A DNA stretch of 64,000 bases from Meghimatium bilineatum (Eukaryota > Mollusca > Gastropoda > Stylommatophora > Philomycidae), in assembly GCA_034231615.1 (NCBI GenBank), contig CM067298.1, positions 27,291,983-27,355,982 of the forward strand, given 5' to 3'. The position numbers were made by a program, and so were the translations under genes. Shown one piece after another: positions 34,801 to 48,400 of this stretch. Within the stretch, counting starts at the first letter, position 1. Each line of letters starts with the position of its first letter. The notes beneath the pieces are model-generated. The model worked only from the letters and a program-made list of their open reading frames with translations. It was not told where the DNA came from and ran no database searches.

Positions 34801-37800
34801 TAAGTTGTTCATTCTCTGTCGTTTCGTTATATATTTCATTTTGTGTTTTTTAAAAATAATTCTATTCATGTAGATGTTGAATAGAATAGGCTACAGAACA
34901 CATCCCTGTCTGACTCCTGTTTTTGTTGTGAACGGTTCTGATACTCCATATGTTGTTCTCACCTTGCTTTGGCTTTTTTTGTATAATGATTTGATGTTGT
35001 GTAGTAGTTGTCTGCGACTCCGTATATTTCTAGCGTTTCCCATAGTATGGTTTATTCTGTCGAATGCTTTTCTTTGGTAGACAAAATGATGTTTAACTTT
35101 TTGTCATAATCAATAGCTTTTTCACTTAGTTGTCAAAGGGTAAATAGTGCATCTGTGCTACCTGCTCCTCTTCGGAAAATAAACTGGGTTGGACTTCGTT
35201 GTTGTTTTATGATGTATCTTTTTCTTTGTTCTAGTATTTTAGCGTATATTTTCCCAGTGTGGCTGAGCAGTGAGATGCCTCGATGAGTTTCACATTATCT
35301 TTTGTTATCTTCGTTTTTCCATATTTGAACTATAATTCAGTTTTATCAGTCATCTACGAAACTATTTTCTTCCCATGCTATCGAAAATATTCTGTTCAGC
35401 CATTTCACACCTATCTCTCTGCTCGCTTTAATTGCTTCGGTTGGTATTCCGTATACTTCTGGTTGATTATCGTACTATCTTAAATGATAAAATTGATCGC
35501 CTAAAGTTTTTGACAATATCGCATGTTTCCGCTGTGTGAAAAGTGATTGTACTATTAAATTTTAATATATTATCTACAACTATTTGCCAGGGATTTTTGA
35601 GTGCTTATTCATCAGCTTATTCTCAGAAAAGAACTGTATATGGGTTTATGAAGCCGCGTTCGATATCTAGTTTCTTGCGTGGATTACCTTGTTACAAGTT
35701 ACCTTGTAAGTATATTTACGGGCGCTACTGCAAACATAAATTCCTGCAAATATCTCTCTAGCTAGATGAACATACTCAAGTTGTTTATCTACAACTTGTT
35801 GGATGTGGACATCGCCATTCGTGACACATATATATTGCAGATGAAAGCATTTTCCATGAATTGTGACCACACAAAAAAATGGTTGGTCACATAAATGGAA
35901 AAGTAATTTTTTTTTATTTGACCAGGAAATCACCAAAGTACTAAACCTCGATATTTGCAGTTAGAGACTGGGCACATATAGATATGTCCGTAGTGTTGTG
36001 ATTTCGCCTTATTAACCATAAACCAACAGCAATAATTGTGTTTATTAGCACAGGTAAAATTGATAGCTGCATATTATTACATCAATCACTGAGGTTACAG
36101 AGATACATCATTAAAATAAACCGTGAACTTACAACACAAATAGAAGGATATAGATAAAGTAGGTGCAGTAGGCTAGTTCTATTAATCTCCAAGAATGATA
36201 TCGCAGTGCGTATGCCACAGGTACCATCAGCATTATACTCAATGTCCAAAATATATAAGCCAGGCATCCAAACATAGACCCTCGTTGACTGCTAGTCAGA
36301 ATCTCCATAATCACTGTAACCGAAGTTTGAGACACACCCTGTAGATGAAGGGTATGAAGAATAATAGTACTGTGCCAGTATAGTGTTATGAATAAATATA
36401 AACATTTGGGTACCATATACTTGTTGATCTGGTCTTAACAAGTGAGTATACCTGTGAGTAGAAGTTTCATGTGTACTTTCTTGTTAGCGGCGGCAAACAT
36501 ATTTAACGAAACAAATTGTAAAGTGAAATAAAATATAGAGTAACCAAAGAAAAAAAAACACATAATGATACAAATACAACATGGATGACATCAATCCAGA
36601 AATAAACCCACCCCACTGTTGTATTGTTATTTATATACCATATCTTCATTCGAAGATATATTATCTAGCCTGTAGAAAAGATCGTGCCTATTTCTTGGCT
36701 CGCGATAGATTTATTATATTCGTGGTAGCAACTTCCACCGATCTGTGAATGAAAAATGACATCTTACTGACATTAGATGTTAGAAAGGGTTTTCTAAAAT
36801 GTACGATTTTGTTATATAAAAACTAAATTTTGGGTGTCCGCTTAACAGAAAAGTATCGTTTTCTTGGTATGAAAGAAAGCGCTGGAGAAACCCTGCTCAT
36901 TTAATTGTACATAAAAAACAAATTTCGTTGTTACCTCTAGGGATCAAAGCAGACATGCCGATTTTAATTATTTCATGCGTTTGTCACACATATAGTATGT
37001 TTAATTTTGTTTATAACATATATACAAAAAAATTGGTAGCGTAGCTATTCAGGACGTAGCCACCAACCCGACCTTTTTTAGCTGTAATGATTTTCTAGGC
37101 AATATAAATACGTTTAGTAGTTTGTCATGTTTAATTTTGCTAATCATATCTATAGTATATTTTATTTTGTTACCCGTAATGGTAGTTCACAGAAGTCTTG
37201 ACTTCAATAATTCACTGCAATTTATTTCAACAAATAGTTCACGGCATGTTGTGTAACCTCCTATTTAAAGAAATAAACTATTTTGTTACCTGTAATTGTA
37301 ACTTTGTCACACAGTTACAATTCACCACAGGTAGGTCTAAAGCGACGAGAAGTTAATATTTCATTGTTTCACTGTACATACTACTGACAGTGTACATTGT
37401 ATTTAATGATTCATTAACAAGTTGGAAAGCAATATCCAATAAATAATATGCTTCAATTCCATCTTACAGGTAGGTCTCATGGCAACAACCTGCAGTCAGA
37501 AATAAAATCTCTTTATGTACTAAGCCGTAGCAACTATAAGGTGGGGTGACCAGTTCCCTTCCTTGTTGTGTTTTCCTCTCCCAACTCGTGTATCAGGTAC
37601 TCATTACAGCTGGGTCGACTGACGGAACGTTTGTGCTAGGCGAGAAATCACATGCCCGGCTTTTTCCCCAATGAAATTCCATCTTATTCAGCCAATAAGA
37701 ACTATTGTACTATATCAAATGTTATTTAACCAATTAAAAATGCTTGTTACCTGTAAAAATACTTCCGCAAATGTTATTTAACCAAAAAGAAATGTGTGTT

Positions 37801-38284
37801 ACCTGTAAAAATTCACAAACAAATGTTATTTAGCCAATAAGAAATGTTTGTTACTGTAAACATGCACCCACACATGTTGTCTAACCAGTAAGAAATGTTT
37901 ATTAGGTGTAGAAATGCACCCACACATGTTATTTTACCAATAAGAAATGTTTGTTACCTGTAAAAATACTCCCACAAATGTTTTGAACACAGCAAGCATT
38001 GTGTAGTTCACAGAGAATGCAACTCCAATAGCTGATCCAAACCACAGAAAGGAACATAACAGAAGCACAGGTTTTCTACCATAGTTGTCAGCAAAATAAG
38101 GAAATACAAGAGAGCCAACAGCCAGACCTAGAGTCAATAGCGTTTGTGTAAGACCAGCCAGAAACTCACGATTACAGACTAAGTCGAACTGCAAATATAA
38201 ATGTATATAAGTATTAGTTATGCTAAAAAAAAGTGGTTGCACAAAAAAGGAACGACAAAATAAAATGGGACAATACAATAACGC

Positions 38285-38333
<49 letters not shown>

Positions 38334-41300
38334 GAGAAAAGAAAAGGTACATGAATCAAAAAGCGTAGAAAAGCGACTCCATCATATTCAAGTTACCTTA
38401 TATGTACCCCATCCCTTTCAACGTAGAGGCATTCCGATTGCCAAGAGTACCACTCACACTACGAAACTCCGTAGCTGCCAGTGGTAATGCCCAGGAATAT
38501 CCGAAAAAAATCCACTTTATACACAAGACAACGAGAGGGGAATTCGCACCCGCTATCTCTTGAGCACAAAATGAACGATGGTCCGTGGAGCGATGGTCCA
38601 TTATACCGTGGAGTTCCCACAACACTATGAACAGTACTCCAAATGAAGACTTCCAAACACGTAAATGACCTGGAGCTTGTACAATAATTAACATTTAATC
38701 AGATGCTTACTGTACAATCACGTGCATCCTGTTAAACGGTCTCAACCTTGAAGTTATCACCTTCAAATATTTTGGGTCTCAAATATGTTATGATCGCAAC
38801 TCTGGAAATTACATTAAGTTAAGACTCGAGATGGCGATGGCTGCCATGGCAATATGATTTGTAAAAGTAAGTTAAGTATCACAGTGAAGATAAATCTATT
38901 CAGATCGCTAGTGCTAAGTATACTTTTATACCGATGTGAAAACTGGGCACTCAATGCAGACACGGAAAGAAGGATTCATGCTTTGAAAACAAGTGTAACA
39001 AAAATTTGTTAAGAATTAGTTATTTAGAGTTAAGGACAAACATATTCGTCCTGCAGAAAATAAATAAACTTGCAGGTCATCAAGAATCCCTTTTGGCAGT
39101 GGTAAAAACTTGTTAGGTGTGGACATGTAACGAGACACGAACCACTTCCTAAAATTATTTTGCAAGGAACAGTCGAGGATAGAAGGAGAAGAAGCGTGGA
39201 AAAAGGAAATTCTGGATTGATAACATTAAGAAATGGTATGCGTATGAGTTTTCTAGGTGCTTGGGGGTATTTTATTTCTGATGTATCTAGACTTGTAGGA
39301 GTCTACGATGCTGACGCGTTATAGGTCTTATTATTATTATTATTATTTCTGCGCAATTTATTTGATAATTAGAATCTTCTTCTATCGTCTATCGTTTATT
39401 TTAAAGAAATTAAAGCCTCCAATTACCGAATCAAGACATTTTCATACTAAGACTGGAGTTAATATTTGTTATAGCCGAATGGGCTTTTATCTTTGTGTGT
39501 GTTTGTGTGTGCGTGCGTGCGTGCGTGCGTGTGTGTGTGTGGATCTGACATACAATTAATTTATTAAGCATGCAATTAAAGTCAAGGCAATACTTTGTGC
39601 CAATCGTCTTCTGTCGTGAGCTTTCCTCTGTTCAAGTGTCAGAAAAATAGTTATTGTTGGTCCATCACAAGTGATGATGACCATTTGTTCCACTCACTAT
39701 TGAAATTCAGTTAGATTTATGACCTTGACTATGCTTTCGTAGATGGTTAGTACGCCATATTCTTGCAACAGGTGTTCTTGGACAGTTCAGACACGGGGTG
39801 ACTATTGTAGTTCGATAACGTGCTCATTGCAGTAAAACTGAAATCCAACAGGAAGTGCTTGGAACCAGGGTAATGACCTTTAGCTAATCACTAAAAACAC
39901 ACATAATAACAAACACAAATCTACATTTCCACCAAAATACCTTTATCAAGACTACACACACACAACAAAAACAACGAGCAAGAACGGCCCTATTGATATT
40001 CACATGGCGAAGTTAAATTTGGAGATAACCCAAACAGTTTAAAATAGACGGTCAGAAGTGAAATAACACAAACACAGAAAATATATAAAACACATTCAAA
40101 TGTTCATGAAACAAAACCAGCAGAAACATGGAGGTAGAACATGATATAAGTCATGTGACTGACTGGCATTGATCTCAAAATGTTAAATCGGGCCAACATT
40201 GTTATATGTATCGAATCTCAATCACGTACAGGGTCCAATTATCTGGGAGGCACAATTTAATGAGACCGTTACCTGAATATATTGGGCGCTCGGATTGCGC
40301 GTGTCATTGATGTGGTCAGCAAAAGGTGTTCACATAATAGTTTTTGATGATGTAGAAATGTTGACAGAATCGATCTGCATGCCTCCTTTCAGTCTAACCG
40401 ATGAACATCTCGGTGCAACGCTTACATATGATGGCATAGATGATGTATCGGGAAACTATCTTCAATTGTAAAAGTGACTTTGGGGAATGTGACAGACCGG
40501 GTCTGGGTTATATAGGCACAGGTGGTAGCATATAATACGTTTACTGTGATGATGCCAAAATAATTATGAACGTAAGGTTTGAGATGACTCAGGACCAATA
40601 AATCCCTGAGTTTCTTGTCACGTCTGTAAGTAACCAGAGAATACTTTCAATGTCTTGATATCCAACTCGAGAAGTGGAAGGTATCGGAGTCGGATATGAA
40701 GGACAACAGTGCTCTGGGGGTGGAAAGTGAGAACAAGTTTACTGTCCGAAGAGGAAGACATCCGAGTATTCTTGAGAGTAACCTTGTGGGAGAGGCTGCA
40801 CACTCGAACAGGAGATACATGTGGACTGTTGGAATATAGGCGACAGTGGAAGAAATCTATAATCTCATGGGCTTTCTCGAGAAAGTTCTCCCCAGTACTA
40901 CAAAGACGCCGGGGGCGAAGACGTTGAGGTAATAGAAGGTAATCACGCTAGGCAGAGGGATGACAGGAAGTGTAGAGGAGAAATCTATGGGCATCAGTCG
41001 GTTTGAAGTGTACCGATGCCCTAAGAGAGGATGGTTGCATAGTAATAGATATATGTCCAGGAAGTTCGTATGGGAGGTAAAGATCTCGGATGTTAACTTG
41101 ATGGTTCGATGAAAGTTATCGATGAAGTGTATAAGGCGTGACATATCAGCCTCTGATATGTCAGTGATGCCGCTCACATCACCCCGATATACATATGGGA
41201 CACAAATGCAAAGGGTCCACTATAGGATTCCCATACTTGGTGGTCCAGGTGGTCCATAAACAAGCAGGCATAGAAGGGTCACATCCTGATGTTTATGGCG

Positions 41301-44300
41301 ACCACACCGATGTGGTTCGAAGAACTGGCCATCGAACTCAAAGGAATTAAGAGTTAGCACAAGCTTCGCGTTACGGATGAGAGTAGAGGTAGACACAGAG
41401 AAACGATGATGCTATATGGTGGGTTACAGAAGGGCAGACAGAAACAGAAGGAAATATGTGTCTGCATCTGTGTTAGCACAAGTAGCTGCAAACCTATCAG
41501 ATGTTACCCCATGTGCCTATATAGCCTTAGACCCGATCTGTCACATTCCGAAAAGTCACCTTTACAATTGAAAATAGTATCCAGCGACGCTATCTCTGTC
41601 ATCATCTGCAAGTGTTGCACTATGACATACATAGGTTAGACTGGAAGGAAGTTTGCAGAACATTTGTACAGCATCAAAAACCATTTGATAACACCTGTTT
41701 CTGACTACTTCAATGGCACAGACCACTGAGACGCCCATGATATTCAGGTGATGGTCATTAAATCGTGCCTTCTCAAATGACCGAGCAAATTACTCGATTG
41801 AGAACTTCTACATAAATCAATTTAGCACAATTTATCAGTTTAGGATCAATGCCCGTCAGTCGTAAATATGATATCATGTTCTACCGTCATTTCTCTGTGT
41901 GTCCTGTTTTACAGATACGTATGGGTGTTTTGATATTTCTTTAGGTGTGCCATTTACTTTCATGTAAAACTCGTCTACATTATTTGGAGAATCTGTGTAT
42001 AATCTGTGTATGTACTCGTAATTTGTACATTTAAAGTTAGCATTTAGGGCACAGTCATCAGTAAATAGGAAATCTCTGATGGTTAGACTTTGCTTTGTGC
42101 TCGAAGTCGCCGACAATTGAAGAATTTTCCATCAATGTGATTTCTGATGTCTACTCCCAAGTCCAGATCCATAGTGAGATTTCAATAGAAGCCCTGTGCC
42201 GTTAGTTTTTGAAATTCTTAGATAAATCTTTTTCTTCTTCTTATTTTGCGTCCATGCTCAAACTCTGCAGATTAGGAGAATATAGTCCAGAGAACGGAAT
42301 GGGACGATAGTTTTGCAGTGATACCTTCCTATTTGTTAGATGTTAATATTTTTCCTTGTCATTAAAAATACTTTTAACCATTCCAATTCTCCTTATATTT
42401 TATATGAATTAATATATTCATAAACTCTCGTATTAACATCTAAACAAATTATAAACAAGCTAAATATGATAATTATAAAACCTTACATCTGTTCTATACT
42501 AATGTATGGCCCTGAAACAGACATAATTGGTGCCGCTGAGAAGTGGATATATAGAAGAATAGGAAGAACATCATGGAAGGAGAAGAAAACAAACTAAGAG
42601 ATTCTAACAAAACTTCGTATGAAAAAATAATTATTAAAGGAAATAAAGTTCAAACAAATAAAATAATTTGGACATATTAAAAGAGATGACACTTTTTTGA
42701 AGACCTTACTTCAGGGTAAAGTCGAGGAGAGAAAGAGGGAAGCAGAGATACAAGTGAAGTGTAATATAGCGAGATGAACAAGTTACAGTCTAGCAGAGTG
42801 CACCACCAAGACAAGAGATAGGGGATGTTGCAGGTCTGTTGCAACCAAATTTCGTTGCTGAGACAGGCACTTAATGCTGATGATAACTCTCCTTTATATT
42901 TTTGTTACCAATATTTAAAAAACAAAAGATGCTAGCAATGAGACACAGCGTGTAGGTTTTGTTTATAATTATCGGAGCACTTATACATGTTTCTTTTAAT
43001 CTTGATATTTGTAATGTTTTATTAACCCAATCCTCCTTTTTCCATTATCGGCTTGTCTCACGTCAGCGCTGTTTTATCTCTTAATGTAATGTTTACTTTG
43101 CTTACTGTATAGGCCTGACTGTTATTTTGTTACAATTTTAAACTTACTGCACTTAGTTGACACAATTTTGTTTTTACCTCAGAGACGAAGTAGGAATTCT
43201 TGGCTAGCTCGTATTCTACTTCTTCAGCTTTGCATTCAGATATGTTATAGTCTGGATAAGGTTGTCCTGTTATGTGATTTCCATGTACACACACGCTGTC
43301 ATATTTAGGCTGACTTCCATTGATAAAGCTGAAGTTAGTGGTATTAAAGTTGCTTGTTCGTATCGTCAGATCTGACTGATTGTTAGAATATCGCCCTGGG
43401 CAACGAAATGGGTTTTTCTGTCCTAGAAGCAAAAAAAAACAAAACAAAAAAAACAAACATGTAATTGCATAAAACATATAATTGAATAAAACGTATACTT
43501 GGATAAAATGTATAATTGGATAAAACGTATAATTTGATAAAATATGTACTTGAATAATGCTTATAACTGGATAACACATAGGGCCTATATTTATATTAAC
43601 ATATAATTAGATAAATATATAATTAGATAAACATATAATTAGATAAACATATAATTAGATAAAACATAATTAAATAAAACATATAATTTGATAAAACATG
43701 TACTTGGATAAACATATAATTGAATAAAACATATAGTACCGTCTACAGTAGAAGACATATTGGTAAATGGTAAATCAGGATATTTAAAATGTCTCCTTTG
43801 ACTATTCCCTGGATTTTCATTGATTGCCACACAAAGTGTCATCATTATCAAACCCATAACACTTCGGTGTCGTAGGGGTGCCACTCTGGAAACATCAACA
43901 CACAAATTTCACCATGCTTCTCTGTTCTCAGTTCTTTGTTTAAGTGTGGAGAATCTTAATCCTGTCTAGCCCTTAATATTATCAATTCATACTTTCCTCT
44001 GACGCAAAGTATAATCCTATCTAGCCTTTAATATTATCAATTCATGCTTTCCTCTGACGCAAAGTATAATCCTGTCTAGCCCTTAATATTATCAATTCAT
44101 ACTTTCCTCTGACGCAAAGTATAATCCTGTCTAGTCCTTAATATTATCAATTCATACTTTCCTCTGACGCAAAGTATAATCCTGTCTAGCCCTTAGTATT
44201 ATCAATTCATACTTTCCTCTGACGCAAAGTATCTTCTTCTTCTTCTTCTTCACATTAAAAGAAACAGTAAAATGAGTCATTAAGAATATTTAATTTCCTA

Positions 44301-45408
44301 TTAGCCAGTAGGTCTTATATTGTAGACGGTCATGGATAAGGGTTGTTGAGTCCAGAACCATAGATACGACTTTGATGTGGGAGAGGAGGTCCCTAAAATG
44401 AAGTCAGGTCTTCATCTTCATTGGTAAATAAATAGTTGTTGGATATTACTAGCCAACGTATGTTTATTGTTAAGTCACAAAGGGAGATGTGAAGAGTGGA
44501 GTAGCAAACGTTTTCCTCACATGTTCGAAGTGTTCAACTATCCCAAAGAAGAGTTGGGAGCGGGGTAAGTTTTTACCCTTTCCGGCATCTACTGGCCTGG
44601 TTGTATCGAATAACTGCTTGTTTCCCACTGATTGTAATATAAATATAGTACTTAACATACACAGATTGTATCCATTCAATGCAGATAGTTTTGTAAATAT
44701 TAAAACTGATGCGTGACAGTTTAACAAAAATCACAATTCATCAAGAAAATTGACAAAGAACATAGCATTAATTTGTGCACGAATCATTGCGGGCAACGAA
44801 GGTGAGGCTATTTACAATAAAGAAATTGATAGAAATCAATATCATTTTACATTATGAGATTCAGTAGACTGTCACAGTTTTTTAGTTTGAGAACCTAGTA
44901 GACAATCGTATTAAAAAAACACCAAATGATAACTTGTAAGAAATTAACATTTTTTGATACTATAAAAGGGATTCTGTAATTAGCATTCTGGCATTAGCAT
45001 TCTGTAATTTAGAAATAAATACATTTTAAATTAACAAAAGTCTTTGAAAAATTAAAATTAATTAATTCCCTGGCGTAGTGGTTAAGAGATTTGCTTTGTG
45101 CTCAAGAGATTGCTAGCTCTATCTTGGATACTAACGTCTATTTTACAATTTCCTAAGAGATCCATGAGGATTATTGCTTGTAGCTACGGAGTTAGGTGCT
45201 ATGTGTGGTACTCCATACAGGTGGCGTTCCACTTCACTGAGATAAGCCGAGTGTATATGGGAAAACAAGAAGATGATAAAGTCGATTCTCTACAACCCTT
45301 GAGCCCTTTTTAACATTGTTTTATTTCTATGCTCTCAGAGACAGCGATATTGTTTTGATTGCATAGTAAAATATACTATTTCAATATGAGAAGTGCACAT
45401 GCATATAG

Positions 45409-45443
<35 letters not shown>

Positions 45444-48400
45444 AAGACAGAGAAACAATACCACAATTTGAATACGCCAAAAGACATTAAGTGCTAAGAC
45501 TGCGAAGAAAGAAATTTGATTTCAGACTGAAATACCTGTATGTTCCCTAGACCTGAAAGAAATTTGATTTCAGACTGAAATACCTGTAGGTTCCCTAGAC
45601 CTGAAAGAAATTTGATTTCAGACTGAAATACCTGTATGTTCCCTAGACCTGAAAGAAAGATCTAAGGGTAATTAAGATCACATATTGGCAACAAGCATGA
45701 GCTACACGATTAGACAACCAAATTGGACCCTTTCAACAGATAAAACAAGAGGTCAGACAGGGATGGCGCTTTCACCAGGTTTTTTACTATATGTACAGTT
45801 ATAACCAGTGTTCTTACTAAGCTGTGCTACAGGGCGTTAGCGAGACATTTCTCTCCCATTTCGCACATAGTTTGGACTTTGTGTACAAGACGTATGTATA
45901 TGTATGTATTTAAAAGTTCCTAAAATAAAAAGTAAAAGTGGAATCTCTTTAAATAGAACATGCTGATGATATGAAGATTATATTTTTCTAGGTAGAAGGT
46001 TTACTCAGAAAATATTGTGTTCTCAATGTATTAGCTCATTAGGATATGTTTTTGTTGACAGGCAGTCTTGTCTTAGAGGGAACATTGATGACAACATATT
46101 GCCAACAATTGATAATATTACATGAATTTCTGTTGATGAAAATACCATAAATAACTTGAGAAAATTTCAGGAAACTGTTCTGTCAGGAGTGAGAAGGGTC
46201 TACAAGAACTAATCAACTAATAACAGTAACATAAAGCAATGATAAATGCCTTCTCTTAAATAATAAGTAGTCAGAAGTAATGATTGACTGTAAGAAACAA
46301 AATTTACAGCATGCAAGTGAAAACTAAATGACTCAATACTCAAAGAGGTCCACCAGTTAAATTATTTAGGAACAACAATGATATCAGATGGTAGAAGTTC
46401 GACAGACATACGAAACAGTGAAGCGCAGGAAAAAGCAACATTCATAAAAATGAAAAATATACAATGTAGTATGTCCTTGTCAATAGAGATGAGGAGAAGA
46501 AAACAAATAAAGAAGTGCTAAAAACACTTAATATGAAGAAATAGTCACTAAGAGAAATAAAGATCAGGAGAATAAAATATTTTGGGAACATTAAAAGACA
46601 TGACACTTATTGAAGATCTTACTTGAGGGTAAAGCCAAGGGGAAGCGAGAAAGAGGTAGGCAGAGATACAAGTGGGAGTAACATCACACGATGGAAAGGC
46701 TACAGTCTAGCAGAGTGCACCACCAAGACAAGAGACAGGGGATGTTGGAGATAATTGCAGCCAACCTTCGTTGCGGAGACGGCACTTGATGATGATGATG
46801 ACCTATTACACAACTTACACATGAAACTATTATTTGAATAGTGGAACTATTACATGGAAGTAGTATTTGAATAGTGCAACTATTATATGAACGTACTGTT
46901 TGAATAGTGCAACTATTATATGAACGTACTGTTTGAATAGTGCAACTATTACATGAAAATATTTTGTGAATAGTGCAACTAAATATAAAAGTACTATTTC
47001 AATTGTGGAACTATTACACAATTTACACATGAAATAACTATTTAAAATAGGGCAACTCTTACATGAAACTACAATTTGAATAGTGCAGCTATTACTTGAA
47101 ACTACAATTTGAATAGTGCAGCTATTACATGAAAGTACTATTTGAATAGTGCAACTATTACATGAAACTACTATTTAAATAGTGCAACTATTACATGAAA
47201 CTCTATTTGAATAGTGCAACTATTATATGAAAGTACTATTTGAATAGTGCAACTATTACATGAAACTCTATTTGAATAGTGCAACTATTACATGAAACTC
47301 TATTTGAATAGTCCAACTATTACATGAAACTACTATTAAAATCGTGCAACTATTACACAACTTACATATGAAACTACTATTTGGATAATTCAACTCATGG
47401 TGGAATGATACAGGACGCGTCTGCGACGGCCACAGTACGGAGTTCGATCCCCGCCACAGGTAATTGTGCATCTGGGTCGTTCAGAAAGCAATGTCAAAGT
47501 ACTCAACGTATTTATATTGCCTAGAAAATCACTACAGCCAAAATTTTGGGTTGATTGCATCGTCCTGAATATAATACGCTACCAATTACACGAAACTACT
47601 ATTTAAATAGTGCAACTATTACATGAAATTACTTTTCTAATTTTGCAACTATTACAGGAACCAACTAATTGAAAAATTCAACTATTACACAACTTACACA
47701 TGTAACTACTAACTACTATTTGGATAATTCAATCACTACTTAACATGGAACTACTAACTACTATTTGGATAATTCAATCACTACTTACACATGGAACTAC
47801 TAACTACTATTTGGATAATTCAATCACTACTTACACATGGAACTACTAACTACTATTTGGATAATTCAATCACTACTTAACATGGAACTACTAACTACTA
47901 TTTGGATAATTCAATCACTACTTACACATGGAACTAGTATCTAATAACTACTAGTATCAGAACTACTACAAAACATAAACAGGAAGCTACTTTTTTCAAG
48001 TCATAAGCGATATTACTTTTATAGTAACTACAAAATAAGCAGTTTCTCAAGTCACATGTTCCGAAAGCTGAAGATTGGCGAGACAGACCTTTGCAACTGT
48101 GGACTGAGCCCAGAGACTGCAGAATACATTCTTCATGTCTGTCAACTCTACCAAGAAGAGAGGAAGAAAATATTGGCCCACTGATACCTAAGTGCCTACT
48201 TCCAGACTTGAGGGGTTCCATGGATGACCTGAAGTGAATCACACAATTCATTAAGCTATTAGCGTTGTAACCTGATATCTGCCTGAAGAACGATGAAGAA
48301 GAAGAAGCAGTTGCTCAACTAGGTTACACGTGCAGATATTATTTCACTGTATAAACAACGTCAATGAATCCATACAGTTATATATATTGTGTGATAAAAA

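Noticed and set aside
44470-44727. Overlapping open frames on both strands in SLC22 intron 1
   Set aside because: No motif, splice context or similarity could be recognised.
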